Source of the DNA: Rhodothermus bifroesti
GTDB lineage: Bacteria; Bacteroidota; Rhodothermia; Rhodothermales; Rhodothermaceae
Assembly: GCF_017908595.1 (NCBI RefSeq)
Contig: NZ_JAGKTL010000001.1
Coordinates: 596,001 to 660,000 of the forward strand
Direction: 5' to 3'
Length of the DNA: 64,000 nt
Within the stretch, counting starts at the first letter, position 1, and each line of letters starts with the position of its first letter. The notes below the pieces were generated by a model. That model was not told the DNA's origin and did not search any database. It was given only the letters and a program-made list of their open reading frames with translations. The position numbers were made by a program, and so were the translations under genes. Positions 8,703-17,468 of this stretch are shown in pieces.

Positions 8703-8733
8703 GTTAACCAAAATAGGCCATAGCAGTTAACAT
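8701..8733 (-). promoter_or_regulatory. BirA-type operator (biotin box pair)
   Basis: ATGTTAACC (8701-8709), a 15-base spacer, then AGTTAACAT (8725-8733): an inverted repeat matching in 8 of 9 positions. The half-sites and spacing agree closely with the known BirA consensus (TTGTAAACC, 14-15 bases, GGTTTACAA). One half-site covers the birA ATG and expected transcription start; the other lies just inside the -35 hexamer. Occupancy would block RNA polymerase. The GH16 gene on the other strand starts 86 bases away and may be unaffected. Confidence 0.8.
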
Positions 8734-8738
8734 CGCAA
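8710..8738 (-). promoter_or_regulatory. Promoter of the bio operon
   Basis: On the minus strand TTGCGA (8738-8733) and TATTTT (8715-8710) are separated by exactly 17 bases. The expected +1, about 7 bases past the -10, falls at or within a base or two of the birA ATG (8702), so the mRNA would be leaderless or nearly so. The promoter is interleaved with the BirA operator half-sites, which supports both calls. Confidence 0.6.
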
Positions 8739-8818
8739 TAGCCCTAGGACGCTAAAAGGGCTTGACGGACGATGGGCCATAATGTAAGCTTCCTGTTGCA
8801 AAACCTTATAAAGGAACC

Positions 8819-9673
8819 ATGCGACTCCTGCATTTAGGCTTTCTCGGTTTTTTGGTAGCCTGCTCGTTGTTTGAAAGCAAAGAGAAGTCTGAAGCTGCTG
8901 CGTGCGTTGTGCCCAATTGGGAGTTGGTCTGGTCTGACGAGTTTGACTACAGCGGCCTTCCTGATCCTCAAAAATGGGACTACGACGTAGGTGGACATGG
9001 GTGGGGGAATCGGGAAGCTCAGTACTATACGCGCGCGCGGCTTGAGAATGCCCGTGTAGAAAACGGCCTTCTGGTGATCGAAGCGCGCCGGGAGGCTGAG
9101 CCGTATCAAGGGCATAGCTTTACGTCAGCACGGCTGGTGACGCGGGGGAAAGCTTCTTGGACCTATGCCCGGGTTGAAGTGCGGGCCCAGCTGCCTTCGG
9201 GTCGGGGAACCTGGCCGGCCATTTGGATGCTCCCCGATCGCCAGACTTATGGCAGTGCCTACTGGCCAGATAATGGCGAGATCGATATTATGGAGCACGT
9301 CGGCTTTGATCCCGACGTGGTGCACGCCTCAATCCATACCCAGGCCTATAACCACATTCAGGGGACGCAAAAGACTGCGCGCATTCATGTGCCCACGGCG
9401 CGCACCGCGTTTCACGTCTATGCTGTAGAATGGACGCCGGAGGCGATTCGGGCTTTTGTGGATGATTCGCTCTACTTTACCTTCCCCAATGAACGCTTAA
9501 CCCGTTCTGGAGCCGATTGGCGACAGTGGCCTTTTGATCAGCCTTTTCATCTCATCTTAAACATCGCTGTAGGCGGTAACTGGGGAGGTATGCAGGGGAT
9601 TGACTCAACCGCTTTCCCTGCCCGGATGCTGGTGGATTACGTGCGTGTCTACCGCTGCGTGGAAGGTCAGTAA
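8819..9673 (+). CDS. GH16 endo-beta-1,3(4)-glucanase lipoprotein (laminarinase-like)
   Basis: 284 residues. A hydrophobic leader ends in the lipobox LVAC (Cys15), so the protein is probably lipid-anchored and exported. The GH16 core shows WSDEF near residue 38, [22 protein letters not shown], and the catalytic EIDIME (nucleophile Glu154, acid/base Glu159), then [12 protein letters not shown] and [13 protein letters not shown]. Size and motifs resemble the laminarinase/lichenase described from Rhodothermus marinus. It has an AAGGA ribosome site six bases from the ATG. It converges on the ROK kinase and overlaps it by 7 bases. Likely substrate is beta-1,3 or mixed-linkage glucan. Confidence 0.9.
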   Translation: MRLLHLGFLGFLVACSLFESKEKSEAAACVVPNWELVWSDEFDYSGLPDPQKWDYDVGGHGWGNREAQYYTRARLENARVENGLLVIEARREAEPYQGHSFTSARLVTRGKASWTYARVEVRAQLPSGRGTWPAIWMLPDRQTYGSAYWPDNGEIDIMEHVGFDPDVVHASIHTQAYNHIQGTQKTARIHVPTARTAFHVYAVEWTPEAIRAFVDDSLYFTFPNERLTRSGADWRQWPFDQPFHLILNIAVGGNWGGMQGIDSTAFPARMLVDYVRVYRCVEGQ

Positions 9674-10560
9674 CCTTTGATAAAGCGTTCTTCGGCCAGT
9701 GCCAAGGCACCCAAGACGCCAGCCCGATCGCCAAGCATAGGCGGTACAATGAGGGTGTCGGGGTTTGGCAGCGATACGTACCCGTTAAGGTAGTGGACTA
9801 CGTATTGTCGAATGCGGGGAAAAAGGTGCATTTGTTGCATTACACCACCGCCCAGAATAAGTCGCTGGGGAGAGAGCGTTAGAATTAGGTTGACTAAGCC
9901 CATGGCCAGATAGCGGGCTTCTTGCTCCCAGGCCACATGATCTGGGGGAAGTTCGGGAGCAGGCCGTCCCCAACGTGCCTGCAGGGCAGGTCCAGAAGCC
10001 AGGCCTTCCAGGCAGTCGCCGTGAAAAGGGCAGCAGCCGGGGCGATCGTCCCCGGGAAGGCGTGGGACAAGCAAATGGCCGATTTCAGGGTGCTGGTGCC
10101 CATGATGCCGGCGGCCGCCTGCAATGATGCCACCACCGATGCCGGTTCCAATCGTCAGGTAAACGAACGTGTGCAGGCCGCGTCCGGCTCCCCAGCGGTG
10201 TTCGCCCAGCGCAGCGGCATTGACGTCGGTATCGAAGGCTACAGGCACGTTGAGCGCACGGTGTAGCGTCCCCGCTACATCGATATGCGCCCAGCCGGGT
10301 TTAGGGGTAGTGGTGATGTAGCCATAGGTAGGAGAGCTAGGGTTGGGATCTACAGGGCCAAACGAGCCCACACCCAAGGCCGCAATTGGTTCAGGATGGC
10401 GTTGAAAAAAGTCGATAACGCGGCCGAGCGTTTCTTCAGGTGTGGTGGTCGGGAAACGTTCCAGGACGCGCACGTCGTCTGGTCCGGTCCCGATGGCGCA
10501 GACGAATTTGGTCCCGCCCGCTTCTATGGCGCCAAAAAGCAGGGGCTTGCTGCTAGGCAT
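9667..10560 (-). CDS. ROK-family sugar kinase (fructokinase-like)
   Basis: 297-residue ROK kinase. [15 protein letters not shown] at the N-terminus is the phosphate-binding loop in the form typical of ROK fructokinases; [17 protein letters not shown] carries the catalytic Asp; HPEIGH and the [17 protein letters not shown] stretch give the zinc-binding ROK signature; LILGGGVMQ is the C-terminal ATP-site motif. It lies 12 bases downstream of the deacetylase gene and is probably cotranscribed. Fructose is the best-guess substrate; glucose or mannose cannot be excluded. Confidence 0.85.
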   Translation of the reverse strand: MPSSKPLLFGAIEAGGTKFVCAIGTGPDDVRVLERFPTTTPEETLGRVIDFFQRHPEPIAALGVGSFGPVDPNPSSPTYGYITTTPKPGWAHIDVAGTLHRALNVPVAFDTDVNAAALGEHRWGAGRGLHTFVYLTIGTGIGGGIIAGGRRHHGHQHPEIGHLLVPRLPGDDRPGCCPFHGDCLEGLASGPALQARWGRPAPELPPDHVAWEQEARYLAMGLVNLILTLSPQRLILGGGVMQQMHLFPRIRQYVVHYLNGYVSLPNPDTLIVPPMLGDRAGVLGALALAEERFIKGY

Positions 10561-10572
10561 AGTCGGTTAGGG

Positions 10573-11826
10573 TTAATACCAGTAATAGCTGATGCGGTCC
10601 ATTAAGCGCTGGGCGGTTTGTACGTTTTGCTGTGCGATCTGTTGGCGACGCGCTGAAGAAACCGATAGCGGCAGCGCAGCATCGTGCAGGGTGGGCGTTA
10701 GGGAGCAACCCAGCCGTTGTTCCCAATCGATGCGCCAGTCAATGGGCAGGCGATCTGGGAGCGGCAGGTCCTGCAAGATCAGATAGAGCAAGGTCCAAAC
10801 GCGTACCGTGGCATCGAAGTCGTAGCCCCCGCCCAGCGTAAAGAGAGCACGGCCCCCAGTATGTTCGGCAGCCAGCGCTTTGAGTCGGCGGAAGATGTGT
10901 TCATAGGCATGGGTTGTAAGGAGCAGATCGCCCAGCGGGTCTTGAAAGTGGGCATCGGCGCCACACTGGACCACAAGCACATCGGGCCGAAACATCACAA
11001 GTGCATGCGGCAAAACCCGCTCGAACGTTTCAAGGTAACTCTGATCATCGGTGAAGGGCTGGAGCGGTACGTTGAGCGAAAACCCTTGCCCGCGGCCCTC
11101 GCCGATTTCATCGATAAAGCCGGTGCCTGGAAAGAGGTAATGGCCGCTTTCATGTAAACTGAGGGTCAGCACCGAGTCTTCGTCGTAGTGTATGGCTTGC
11201 ACGCCGTCGCCATGATGCACATCGATGTCGATGTAGGCTACACGCAGCCCAGCGTCTGTAAGGGCCCGAATGGCGATCGACAGGTCGTTATAAATACAAA
11301 AGCCTGATGCGCGGCTGGGATGGGCATGGTGAAAACCGCCGCCAAGCTGAAGCACGCTTAAAGCTTGGCCGCTTGCGATGAGGCGGGCAGCATGCAGCGT
11401 GCCGCCGACAAGCGTTCGGGCAGCCGGGTCCATACCCAAAAAAATAGGGACATCGGGGGTGTCGAGCCCAAAGGCTTCGGCATCGGGTAGAGGTTCGCCC
11501 CGCGAAGTGGCTTCAACGTGGGCGACGTACGCTTCGGTATGCACGCGCAGCACGTCTGCACGGGTAGCCATAGGAGGGCGCAAAGGATCCGGAGCGTAGC
11601 CCAGGGCTTCCAGCAGCGTCCAGAGCATTTCAAGGCGGAGCGGGCTAAACGGGTGCGCTGGGCCAAAGTTATAGCTTAAATAGTCGGGGTGGTAGACGAC
11701 AGGGACCACGGCTTTGGGGGGCCAGATCACATCAAAATCTTCGCGGCGCAAGAGCGGATGCGCACCGTTGTGGTGGGCAGCAATCGCTATGGTAGTTCGG
11801 TGGCTGGGCAAGGGAGCCCATTGCAC
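10573..11826 (-). CDS. Histone deacetylase superfamily protein (AcuC-like)
   Basis: Arginase/deacetylase fold, predicted zinc hydrolase acting on acetylated lysine or a small acetylated amine. Seen: HHAHPSRASGFCIYND, YIDIDVHHGDGVQ (zinc ligands in DVH), LSLHESGHYLFPGTG, GADAHFQDPLG and the catalytic Tyr region LGGGYD. AcuC proteins act on acetyl-CoA synthetase in Bacillus. The start is unsure: no ATG precedes the domain. GTG at 11826 gives 417 residues with a roughly 40-residue leader; in-frame GTG codons at residues 33 and 40 would give a normal AcuC N-terminus beginning near VVYHPDYL. The frame stays open further upstream (see the feature at 11880-11971). Confidence 0.85.
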   Translation of the reverse strand: MQWAPLPSHRTTIAIAAHHNGAHPLLRREDFDVIWPPKAVVPVVYHPDYLSYNFGPAHPFSPLRLEMLWTLLEALGYAPDPLRPPMATRADVLRVHTEAYVAHVEATSRGEPLPDAEAFGLDTPDVPIFLGMDPAARTLVGGTLHAARLIASGQALSVLQLGGGFHHAHPSRASGFCIYNDLSIAIRALTDAGLRVAYIDIDVHHGDGVQAIHYDEDSVLTLSLHESGHYLFPGTGFIDEIGEGRGQGFSLNVPLQPFTDDQSYLETFERVLPHALVMFRPDVLVVQCGADAHFQDPLGDLLLTTHAYEHIFRRLKALAAEHTGGRALFTLGGGYDFDATVRVWTLLYLILQDLPLPDRLPIDWRIDWEQRLGCSLTPTLHDAALPLSVSSARRQQIAQQNVQTAQRLMDRISYYWY

Positions 11827-11879
11827 TTCGATCCATTCGCTGAGTTGATCGGCTCCAGTCAGATGCAGCCGTGACGATA

Positions 11880-11971
11880 CCGATCAACACTCGGCCTTTA
11901 CGCAGTAGCTGCCTCACGTGGATAGCTTCTTCCTTGGGAGCAAAGCGTGTGGTTTCGCCTGGATGAGGCAT
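11880..11971 (-). other. Possible frameshifted N-terminal coding piece upstream of acuC
   Basis: From the ATG at 11971 the minus strand encodes a protein-like segment (PGETTRFAPKEEAIHV, then RKGRVLIGIVT). After about position 11885 that frame turns into low-quality sequence, while the acuC frame becomes protein-like with RLHLTGADQLSEWIEVQW running straight into the annotated acuC leader. The pattern suits a 1- or 2-base indel joining two halves of one coding region, either a small separate gene or a longer N-terminus. No family was recognised and no Shine-Dalgarno is evident. Confidence 0.25.
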
Positions 11972-12090
11972 GACGTCTTGAATCTACATCGCTAAGCGGC
12001 AAGTTTACGTTAACCGCATGCAGTTGCGCAACGTGAACCTCTGCCTCGAAAAAACGTAGCAGTTGCAACTCCTGCACTGATGCTACGCTT

Positions 12091-12516
12091 ATGAAAAAAG
12101 GTGCTGGACTCTGGGTGCTCTGGGTGGGTCTAACCGCACTCGTTGCTGCACGAAGCCCACTTCCCGGTGCTCCTGAAGTGAGCCCCCCAGATACAACGCA
12201 GGCGACACCACGCATCGTCGAGGGTCGAGCCAGTTATTACGGCTGGGAGCGTGCGGGATGGATGACAGCCAGTGGCGAGCGTTTTGATCCCGAGGCGTTT
12301 ACGGCAGCACATCCGACGCTTCCTTTTGGGGCTTACGTGCGAATCACCAATTTGCGCAACGGTCGCTCGGTCGTGGTACGGGTTAATGACCGAGGACCCC
12401 ATGTGCCCGGCCGCGTGATCGATGTGTCGTATGCTGCAGCGCGTGCGTTGGGCATGATTCGTAGTGGTACAGCGCCCGTGCGGATTGAGTGGCTGCCCGA
12501 GGCCGTGCAGGATTAA
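12091..12516 (+). CDS. RlpA-like double-psi beta-barrel protein
   Basis: 141 residues. A signal peptide (MKKGAGLWVLWVGLTALVAA) is followed by a linker and the RlpA domain: GRASYYGWERAGWMTASGERFDPEAFTAAHPTLPFG, then VRVNDRGPHVPGRVIDVSYAAARALGM. RlpA proteins are periplasmic or outer-membrane septal lytic transglycosylases that cut peptidoglycan strands lacking stem peptides. The conserved NDRGP and Asp of VIDVS are present. There is no SPOR domain and no lipobox Cys, so this is a minimal secreted version. It converges with the next gene, overlapping by 4 bases. Confidence 0.82.
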   Translation: MKKGAGLWVLWVGLTALVAARSPLPGAPEVSPPDTTQATPRIVEGRASYYGWERAGWMTASGERFDPEAFTAAHPTLPFGAYVRITNLRNGRSVVVRVNDRGPHVPGRVIDVSYAAARALGMIRSGTAPVRIEWLPEAVQD

Positions 12517-12890
12517 CGGATGACCAATCGATCCGGCAAATCATTGCGTTGTGGCGCTGGGTTGAGTAGGGGGCCTGTCAGCGGGGTTTCTAAGGCCGTT
12601 ACGAAAGGGGCCAGCGTGGCAAAAAGAAAGTCTTGTTGGAATTCAAAAAAGTCATCATCAAACCCTGCCCGATCGCCTTCGTGGCCAAGGATGTCGACAA
12701 ACAGAAGCCGCGGCCAATCCGGGAAGCGCTCCTGGGCTTGGCGTAGCAGGGAAAACAGCATCTGGGCGGCGTCCTCAAACGTATCTTCAGGTTTCACAAT
12801 GTGATAGATGGAGACAGTGTTGTCAAAGTTCATCCAAATGCCCGGGCGCTCGGGACGGTTGTAGGCAGGCACAAAGACGGGTTCTTCCAT
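12513..12890 (-). CDS. Conserved hypothetical protein, 125 residues
   Basis: I do not recognise the family. The protein is soluble and acidic, with no signal peptide or membrane segment. It reads as a compact alpha/beta domain: a strand with GIWMNFDNTVSIYHIVKPEDTFEDAAQMLFSLLRQAQERFP (helix), then PRLLFVDILGHEGDRAGFDDDFFEFQQDFLFATLAPFVTALETPL. Aromatic and Asp-rich stretches suggest a globular domain, not a shadow frame. It lies downstream of the DJ-1 gene on the same strand (66-base gap) and may be cotranscribed. Confidence 0.65.
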   Translation of the reverse strand: MEEPVFVPAYNRPERPGIWMNFDNTVSIYHIVKPEDTFEDAAQMLFSLLRQAQERFPDWPRLLFVDILGHEGDRAGFDDDFFEFQQDFLFATLAPFVTALETPLTGPLLNPAPQRNDLPDRLVIR

Positions 12891-12956
12891 AGCAACGCCT
12901 CATAGGGCATACAGACGAGGCACAAACGCTTACCAGGCGCCAGGGGTTCTTAAAAG

Positions 12957-13643
12957 TTAGGTAAGCACGCTCAGGCGGCTTAGCACCTCCACCAGCGCGC
13001 GCCCTACACTTTCGGCAGAAGCAGGATTTTGGCCCGTTACGATGCGGTCATCCACCTCTACGTGTGCGGTAAAGTTCTTCACAGAAACGTGAATGGCGCC
13101 CAGCTCCTTAAGGCGCGTCTCTAGCAGGAACGGTACTACCTTGTCTAGCTGTACCGCCTGTTCTTCCTCGTTGGTAAACGAGTTAATGCGCCGGCCTGCA
13201 ACCAAAGGACGTCCGTTGGAAAGTCGAATGGGAAGGAGCCCCGCTGGGCCGTGACAAACAGCGCCGATCGCCCCACCCCGTTCATAGATGCTGGCCGCAA
13301 GACGCGCGAGCGCTTGGTTTTCGGGAAAATCCCACATGGTGCCGTGGCCTCCAGCGTAAAACATCGCTACGTAGCGTGAAGGATCGACCTGCTCAGGAGA
13401 TAGCGTTTCTTGAAGGCGCCGGCCATGGGTTTCCCAGAAAGCCTTGTTGCGTGGATCTTCAAGTTTATAGCTCTTAGGATCCATGGGGGCAAGCCCGCCT
13501 TTGGGACTCACAAAGTCGATCTCGTAGCCAGCCTCATGCAATACCTGAAAGGGATGCGCAACCTCCGAGAGGTAATAGCCCGTTTGCTGACCAGTACTGC
13601 CCAATACGCCATGGCTGGTAACTACGAACAATACGCGTCCCAT
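12957..13643 (-). CDS. DJ-1/PfpI-family protein (Hsp31/glyoxalase III-like)
   Basis: 228 residues from the ATG at 13643; the open frame extends 114 codons further upstream through the cold-shock gene, but that part is not protein-like and is rejected. The fold is clear: VLFVVTSHGVLGSTGQQTGYYLSEVAHPFQVLHEAGYEIDFVSPKGG, then YAGGHGTMWDFPENQALARL, and the nucleophile elbow AVCHGPAGLL with the reactive Cys. This arrangement (Glu/Ser region then CHGP) is found in Hsp31-like chaperone/glyoxalase III proteins, which act on methylglyoxal or glycated substrates. Cytoplasmic. It follows the cspA terminator and probably has its own promoter in 13644-13755. Confidence 0.82.
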   Translation of the reverse strand: MGRVLFVVTSHGVLGSTGQQTGYYLSEVAHPFQVLHEAGYEIDFVSPKGGLAPMDPKSYKLEDPRNKAFWETHGRRLQETLSPEQVDPSRYVAMFYAGGHGTMWDFPENQALARLAASIYERGGAIGAVCHGPAGLLPIRLSNGRPLVAGRRINSFTNEEEQAVQLDKVVPFLLETRLKELGAIHVSVKNFTAHVEVDDRIVTGQNPASAESVGRALVEVLSRLSVLT

Positions 13644-13755
13644 AGTTTTTCCCAAAGGGTTAGACCAGATCACGTTCTGGATAGGTAATGGACCAGAGGC
13701 GAAGAGGTTTGGCCCGCTTTTTAACAAATTCGCAACAGATCGATCTGAATAAACA

Positions 13756-13786
13756 AAAGCGCCCGACCTTGTGAGCCGGGCGCTTT
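13756..13786 (-). terminator. Rho-independent terminator of the cold-shock gene
   Basis: AAAGCGCCCG (13756-13765), an 11-base loop and CGGGCGCTTT (13777-13786) form a perfect 10-bp stem. Read on the minus strand the stem is followed by TTGTTTATTC, giving a T-rich run that continues the stem's own T residues. It lies 23 bases after the cspA stop codon. Confidence 0.88.
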
Positions 13787-13809
13787 GGCGTTGTCGCGTC
13801 GCGGTATGC

Positions 13810-14040
13810 TTAAAACAACTTGGCCGACCGCGAAAGGCGTTCGACGTTTGTTGCGCTAAGCCCCTTTGGGGTGCGCTCGACTTCGTAGGAAACCTCTTCG
13901 CCTTCGCGCAGGCCTTCGTCCCAACCCAGGCCGGGCACGTTGTTGCGATGCACGAATACGTCCTTGCTGCCGTCGTTGGGTTCAATAAAGCCGTAGCCTT
14001 TGTCCACGTTGAACCACTTGACGCGTCCTCGTTGAGCCAT
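13810..14040 (-). CDS. cspA: Cold-shock domain protein
   Basis: 76 residues from the ATG at 14040 (MAQRGRVKWFN); an upstream in-frame start at 14067 adds nine residues not seen in the family and is rejected. RNP1 (KGYGFIE) and RNP2 (VFVHRN) nucleic acid-binding motifs are intact, and the beta-barrel core ends in KGLSATNVERL. Such proteins act as RNA chaperones. The gene is a single transcription unit with a strong terminator at 13756-13786. The 5' untranslated region lies in 14041-14200, but I could not mark a convincing promoter. Confidence 0.93.
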   Translation of the reverse strand: MAQRGRVKWFNVDKGYGFIEPNDGSKDVFVHRNNVPGLGWDEGLREGEEVSYEVERTPKGLSATNVERLSRSAKLF

Positions 14041-14362
14041 GATACCTTGTGTGTTGTGTCGCCTCACACGGGCTTAACCCTAAGCGGAGCACCGAAAAGC
14101 GCAACCCCAAAAGCAGCTAAAACCGTCAGAGGTGACGTCGTGTAAAGTAACGTTAACGCTTTCTCTAACAGCACCCGCTTTTTAGGGTTCCGTTGATCCT
14201 GAAAAAAATTTTTCGCCTGTCGCTTGAAGGGCTGTAAAGCGGCGTCAAAAAGTAAGGTATGCCGAGGCAAGAGGGTTTTTTCGCAGGGAATCGGGCATAT
14301 TGCATGAAAATGATATGGGCAGCATATTGGAAGGGTATTCTTCATGAAAATCAAGCTGGGCT
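14041..14362. other. 322-base divergent intergenic region
   Basis: Lies between cspA (minus) and the S10 peptidase (plus), so it should hold both promoters and the cspA leader. The only structures I see are an A/T-rich palindrome GAAAAAAATTTTTC (about 14209-14223) and a direct echo CACAC/GTGTG close to the cspA ATG. A 96-codon open frame on the minus strand has no protein-like composition and is not called. Confidence 0.6.
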
Positions 14363-15844
14363 ATGCTACGTGGCACAACGCTTTGTTTGCTATGGATACT
14401 GCTGGGGAGTGTATCGACTCAAGCCCAGCAGCGGCGTCTTCCCGTTGATACCGCAGTGGTCACGCATCATACCGTGACCATCAAAGGGGTGCCCATTCCG
14501 TACCGGGCAGTTGCTGGTACGCAGCCGGTCTGGGATGCACATGGACGCCCGATTGCTGCGCTGTTTTATGTGTACTATGAGCGGGAGGATGTGCAGGATC
14601 GATCGCAGCGGCCGTTAGTGTTTTCGTTTAACGGCGGTCCGGGTTCATCTTCGGTCTGGATGCATATTGGCTATACTGGACCGCGTCGGGTTCGGGTTGA
14701 TGCTGAAGGCTTCCCTATGCAACCGTACGGGATCGAGGAAAATCCGTATTCCCTCTTAGACGTGGCCGATCTGGTGTATGTGGACCCCCTCAACACGGGT
14801 TTTTCTCGGACGCTAAGCGATACGGTAAAAGTGCAGCGGTTTTTTGGGGTGAATGAAGACGTGGCGTATCTGGCCGACTGGATTGCCACCTGGGTGAGTC
14901 GCCATGGGCGTTGGCACTCCCCGAAGTTTCTAATTGGAGAAAGCTATGGCACAACCCGCGTGGCGGGATTGGCTGGGGCATTGCAGGAACGGCATTGGAT
15001 GTATATCAATGGGGTGATTTTGGTCTCGCCAACTGGGCTTGGCATCAAGCGGGATGGACCTGTAGCTCAGGCCCTATTGCTACCGTACTATACTGCGGCC
15101 GCTTGGTATCACCAACGACTGGCCCCAGAGCTGCAGCAACGCGACCTGGAGGTATTGCTTGCAGAAGTAGAGAACTACGCTATTGACGTATACCTGCCAG
15201 CACTGGTGCGCGGCAATGCATTAACCCCGGAGCAACGCCAGGAGATCGCGCATCGCGTGGCCCTGTATGCTGGCCTATCCACAACCGAAGTGTTGCAATA
15301 CAACCTTTCGGTACCCCGAAACGTGTTTTGGAAGGCGCTGCTGCGCGACGAAGGGTTTACGATCGGCCGGTTGGACTCGCGCTACCGCGGCATCGACCGT
15401 CAGGCTGCTGGAGAGCAGTTTGACCATGACCCCGCCCTCAGTGCCTGGAATCATGCCTTCAGTCCAGCGATCAATGACTACCTGCGCAAGGTGCTGGGCT
15501 TTCAGACCGACCTCGAATACTGGGTGTTACGGGCGATCCGTCCATGGAATTTTGAGAATGACCAAACCGGCGAGCAGCTTCGGCGGGCCATGGCGCAAAA
15601 CCCCTATTTGCATGTGTTTGTTCAGGCTGGGTACTTTGATGGCGGGACTGATTATTTTTCGGCTAAGTATACGCTCTGGCAACTGGACCCCAGTGGGAAG
15701 CTGAGCGACCGCCTCTTTTTCAAGGGGTACCGTAGCGGCCACATGATGTATCTCCGATTGGAAGACCTAGCGGTGGCCAACGATGATCTGCGCAGGTTCA
15801 TTCAACAAGCCTTAGAAGCTGCACAGCAGCCTGCCCGATACTAA
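14363..15844 (+). CDS. S10-family serine carboxypeptidase, secreted
   Basis: 493 residues with a signal peptide ending about QAQ (residue 22). The alpha/beta-hydrolase core shows FSFNGGPGSSS (oxyanion region), VYVDPLNTGFS, the nucleophile elbow GESYGT, the Asp in YFDGGTDY and the His in YRSGHMMYL, which make up the Ser-Asp-His triad in the right order. Bacterial S10 enzymes trim C-terminal residues from peptides, usually at acidic pH. It opens a four-gene plus-strand run (peptidase, trehalase, methyltransferase, dehydrogenase) with gaps of 16, 9 and 4 bases. Confidence 0.87.
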   Translation: MLRGTTLCLLWILLGSVSTQAQQRRLPVDTAVVTHHTVTIKGVPIPYRAVAGTQPVWDAHGRPIAALFYVYYEREDVQDRSQRPLVFSFNGGPGSSSVWMHIGYTGPRRVRVDAEGFPMQPYGIEENPYSLLDVADLVYVDPLNTGFSRTLSDTVKVQRFFGVNEDVAYLADWIATWVSRHGRWHSPKFLIGESYGTTRVAGLAGALQERHWMYINGVILVSPTGLGIKRDGPVAQALLLPYYTAAAWYHQRLAPELQQRDLEVLLAEVENYAIDVYLPALVRGNALTPEQRQEIAHRVALYAGLSTTEVLQYNLSVPRNVFWKALLRDEGFTIGRLDSRYRGIDRQAAGEQFDHDPALSAWNHAFSPAINDYLRKVLGFQTDLEYWVLRAIRPWNFENDQTGEQLRRAMAQNPYLHVFVQAGYFDGGTDYFSAKYTLWQLDPSGKLSDRLFFKGYRSGHMMYLRLEDLAVANDDLRRFIQQALEAAQQPARY

Positions 15845-15860
15845 AATCCTAACCTGACAA

Positions 15861-17459
15861 ATGAAAACAATGCGGCGAAAGCTCTTTTGGTTTTTCTGGC
15901 TGCTTATGGGTTGGACGCCAGCGCTTCGGGCCCAAGACCAAGCGGCCTGTCGCGTGACGCTGCCCGCAGCCGAGCGTATTGCGGCCGTAGAGGCCTACAT
16001 TCACAAAAGCTGGGATAGCCTGACGCGCTCGCATCGCGACCTGCTTCAGGCCGTGCAAGATCCTAAGCTCGAGCACGCACCGGGCACGCCTTGGGTGCTT
16101 TACATTGCGGCTACAGAAGACAGCCTGGCCGTGTGGAACCAGCTCCAGCAAGCATTGCCCGATACCGGGCTTCGGCAAATCACGCTTCGTGTGCTTCCGA
16201 AAGATCCGATAGCCCAGCTAGACGTCATCAGGCCGCATGGGTTACTCTATTTGCCTGAGCCATACGTTGTGCCCGGAGGGCGTTTCAATGAAATGTACGG
16301 CTGGGATAGCTATTTCATCGTGATAGGATTACTTCACTCAGGACGCGTCGACTTGGCCAAAGCGATGACCGATAACCACCTCTATCAGGTGCGCCACTAC
16401 GGTAAAGTGCTCAATGCCAACCGAACTTATTACTTGACGCGTTCCCAGCCGCCTTTTTTGAGCGCAATGGTGCTGGCCGTCTACGAGCACACACGCGACC
16501 GCGACTGGCTGGCTGCAGCCGTTCCGCTTGTGGAACGCTACTATGCCTATTGGACCCAACCGCCCCACTTGGCCGGAGAGACCGGTCTTTCGCGCTATTA
16601 CGACTTAGGCGAAGGCCCAGCCCCTGAAGTGGTCTCCGGCGAGCGCGACGTGCAGGGCCGCACACACTACGACCGGGTCCGCGAATACTTCCGCACACAT
16701 GAGGTAACTGCCTATGAGGTATCGCTGTACTATGTGGCCGAGACTGATTCGCTGACACCCCTTTTCTACAAAGGGGACCGGTCAATGCGCGAGTCGGGCT
16801 TCGATCCGTCAAACCGCTACGGCCCCTTTAGCGTGGACATCATTCACTACGCTCCGGTGGATCTCAACGCGCTGCTGTACCGCATGGAGCAGGACGTTGC
16901 GCGTATGCATGCGCTGTTGGGCGATAGTGCCGCAGCTCGCCAGTGGCACAACCGGGCCGAGGTGCGGCGTGCACGGGTAGATCGTTACCTCTGGGATCCA
17001 GAAAAAGGCCTGTATTTTGATTACAACTTCCGCACCGGTCGCCGCAGCGATTATGTGTTTGCGACCACGTTTTATCCGCTTTGGGTAGGCATGGCTTCGC
17101 CAGAGCAAGCTGCCCGCGTAGCCGCTAACCTTTACCTTCTGGAAGCCCCTGGCGGGTTGCTTACCAGCACCCACATCAGTGGGAGTCAGTGGGACGCGCC
17201 CTACGGCTGGGCACCGCTTTATCTCATCGCGGTCGAAGGGCTGCGTCGCTATGGTTACCACGAAGCCGCCGATCGTCTGACGGCCAAGTTTGTGTCGATG
17301 GTCACAGAAGATTTTGAGCGCACGGGAGTGCTCTTGGAGAAGTACGACGTAGTACAGCGTCGTTCGGATGTAGCCCTGCGCTTTGGCTATACATCAAATG
17401 AAATTGGCTTTGGCTGGACAAATGCGGTCTTTTTAGCATTACTAGCCCAAATGGATTAA
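15861..17459 (+). CDS. treA: Periplasmic trehalase (GH37)
   Basis: 532 residues with a signal peptide (hydrophobic stretch then ALRAQ, about residue 25). Both family signatures are present: PGGRFNEMYGWDSYF (about residue 145) and QWDAPYGWAP (about 435). It hydrolyses alpha,alpha-trehalose to two glucose units; Rhodothermus species accumulate trehalose as a compatible solute and a trehalase from the genus is known. Export implies recovery of external or leaked trehalose. The acidic catalytic residues sit in the GWDSY region and in the SGERD loop. No Shine-Dalgarno is visible before the ATG. Confidence 0.9.
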   Translation: MKTMRRKLFWFFWLLMGWTPALRAQDQAACRVTLPAAERIAAVEAYIHKSWDSLTRSHRDLLQAVQDPKLEHAPGTPWVLYIAATEDSLAVWNQLQQALPDTGLRQITLRVLPKDPIAQLDVIRPHGLLYLPEPYVVPGGRFNEMYGWDSYFIVIGLLHSGRVDLAKAMTDNHLYQVRHYGKVLNANRTYYLTRSQPPFLSAMVLAVYEHTRDRDWLAAAVPLVERYYAYWTQPPHLAGETGLSRYYDLGEGPAPEVVSGERDVQGRTHYDRVREYFRTHEVTAYEVSLYYVAETDSLTPLFYKGDRSMRESGFDPSNRYGPFSVDIIHYAPVDLNALLYRMEQDVARMHALLGDSAAARQWHNRAEVRRARVDRYLWDPEKGLYFDYNFRTGRRSDYVFATTFYPLWVGMASPEQAARVAANLYLLEAPGGLLTSTHISGSQWDAPYGWAPLYLIAVEGLRRYGYHEAADRLTAKFVSMVTEDFERTGVLLEKYDVVQRRSDVALRFGYTSNEIGFGWTNAVFLALLAQMD

Positions 17460-17468
17460 GCGGCAGCA

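Noticed and set aside
13644..13985. N-terminal extension of 114 codons on the DJ-1 gene
   Set aside because: It crosses the cspA terminator and cspA itself, and the translation is not protein-like; the family start is at 13643.
14064..14354. 96-codon open frame on the minus strand upstream of cspA
   Set aside because: Low-complexity composition, no ribosome site and no family resemblance; the gap is better read as regulatory.
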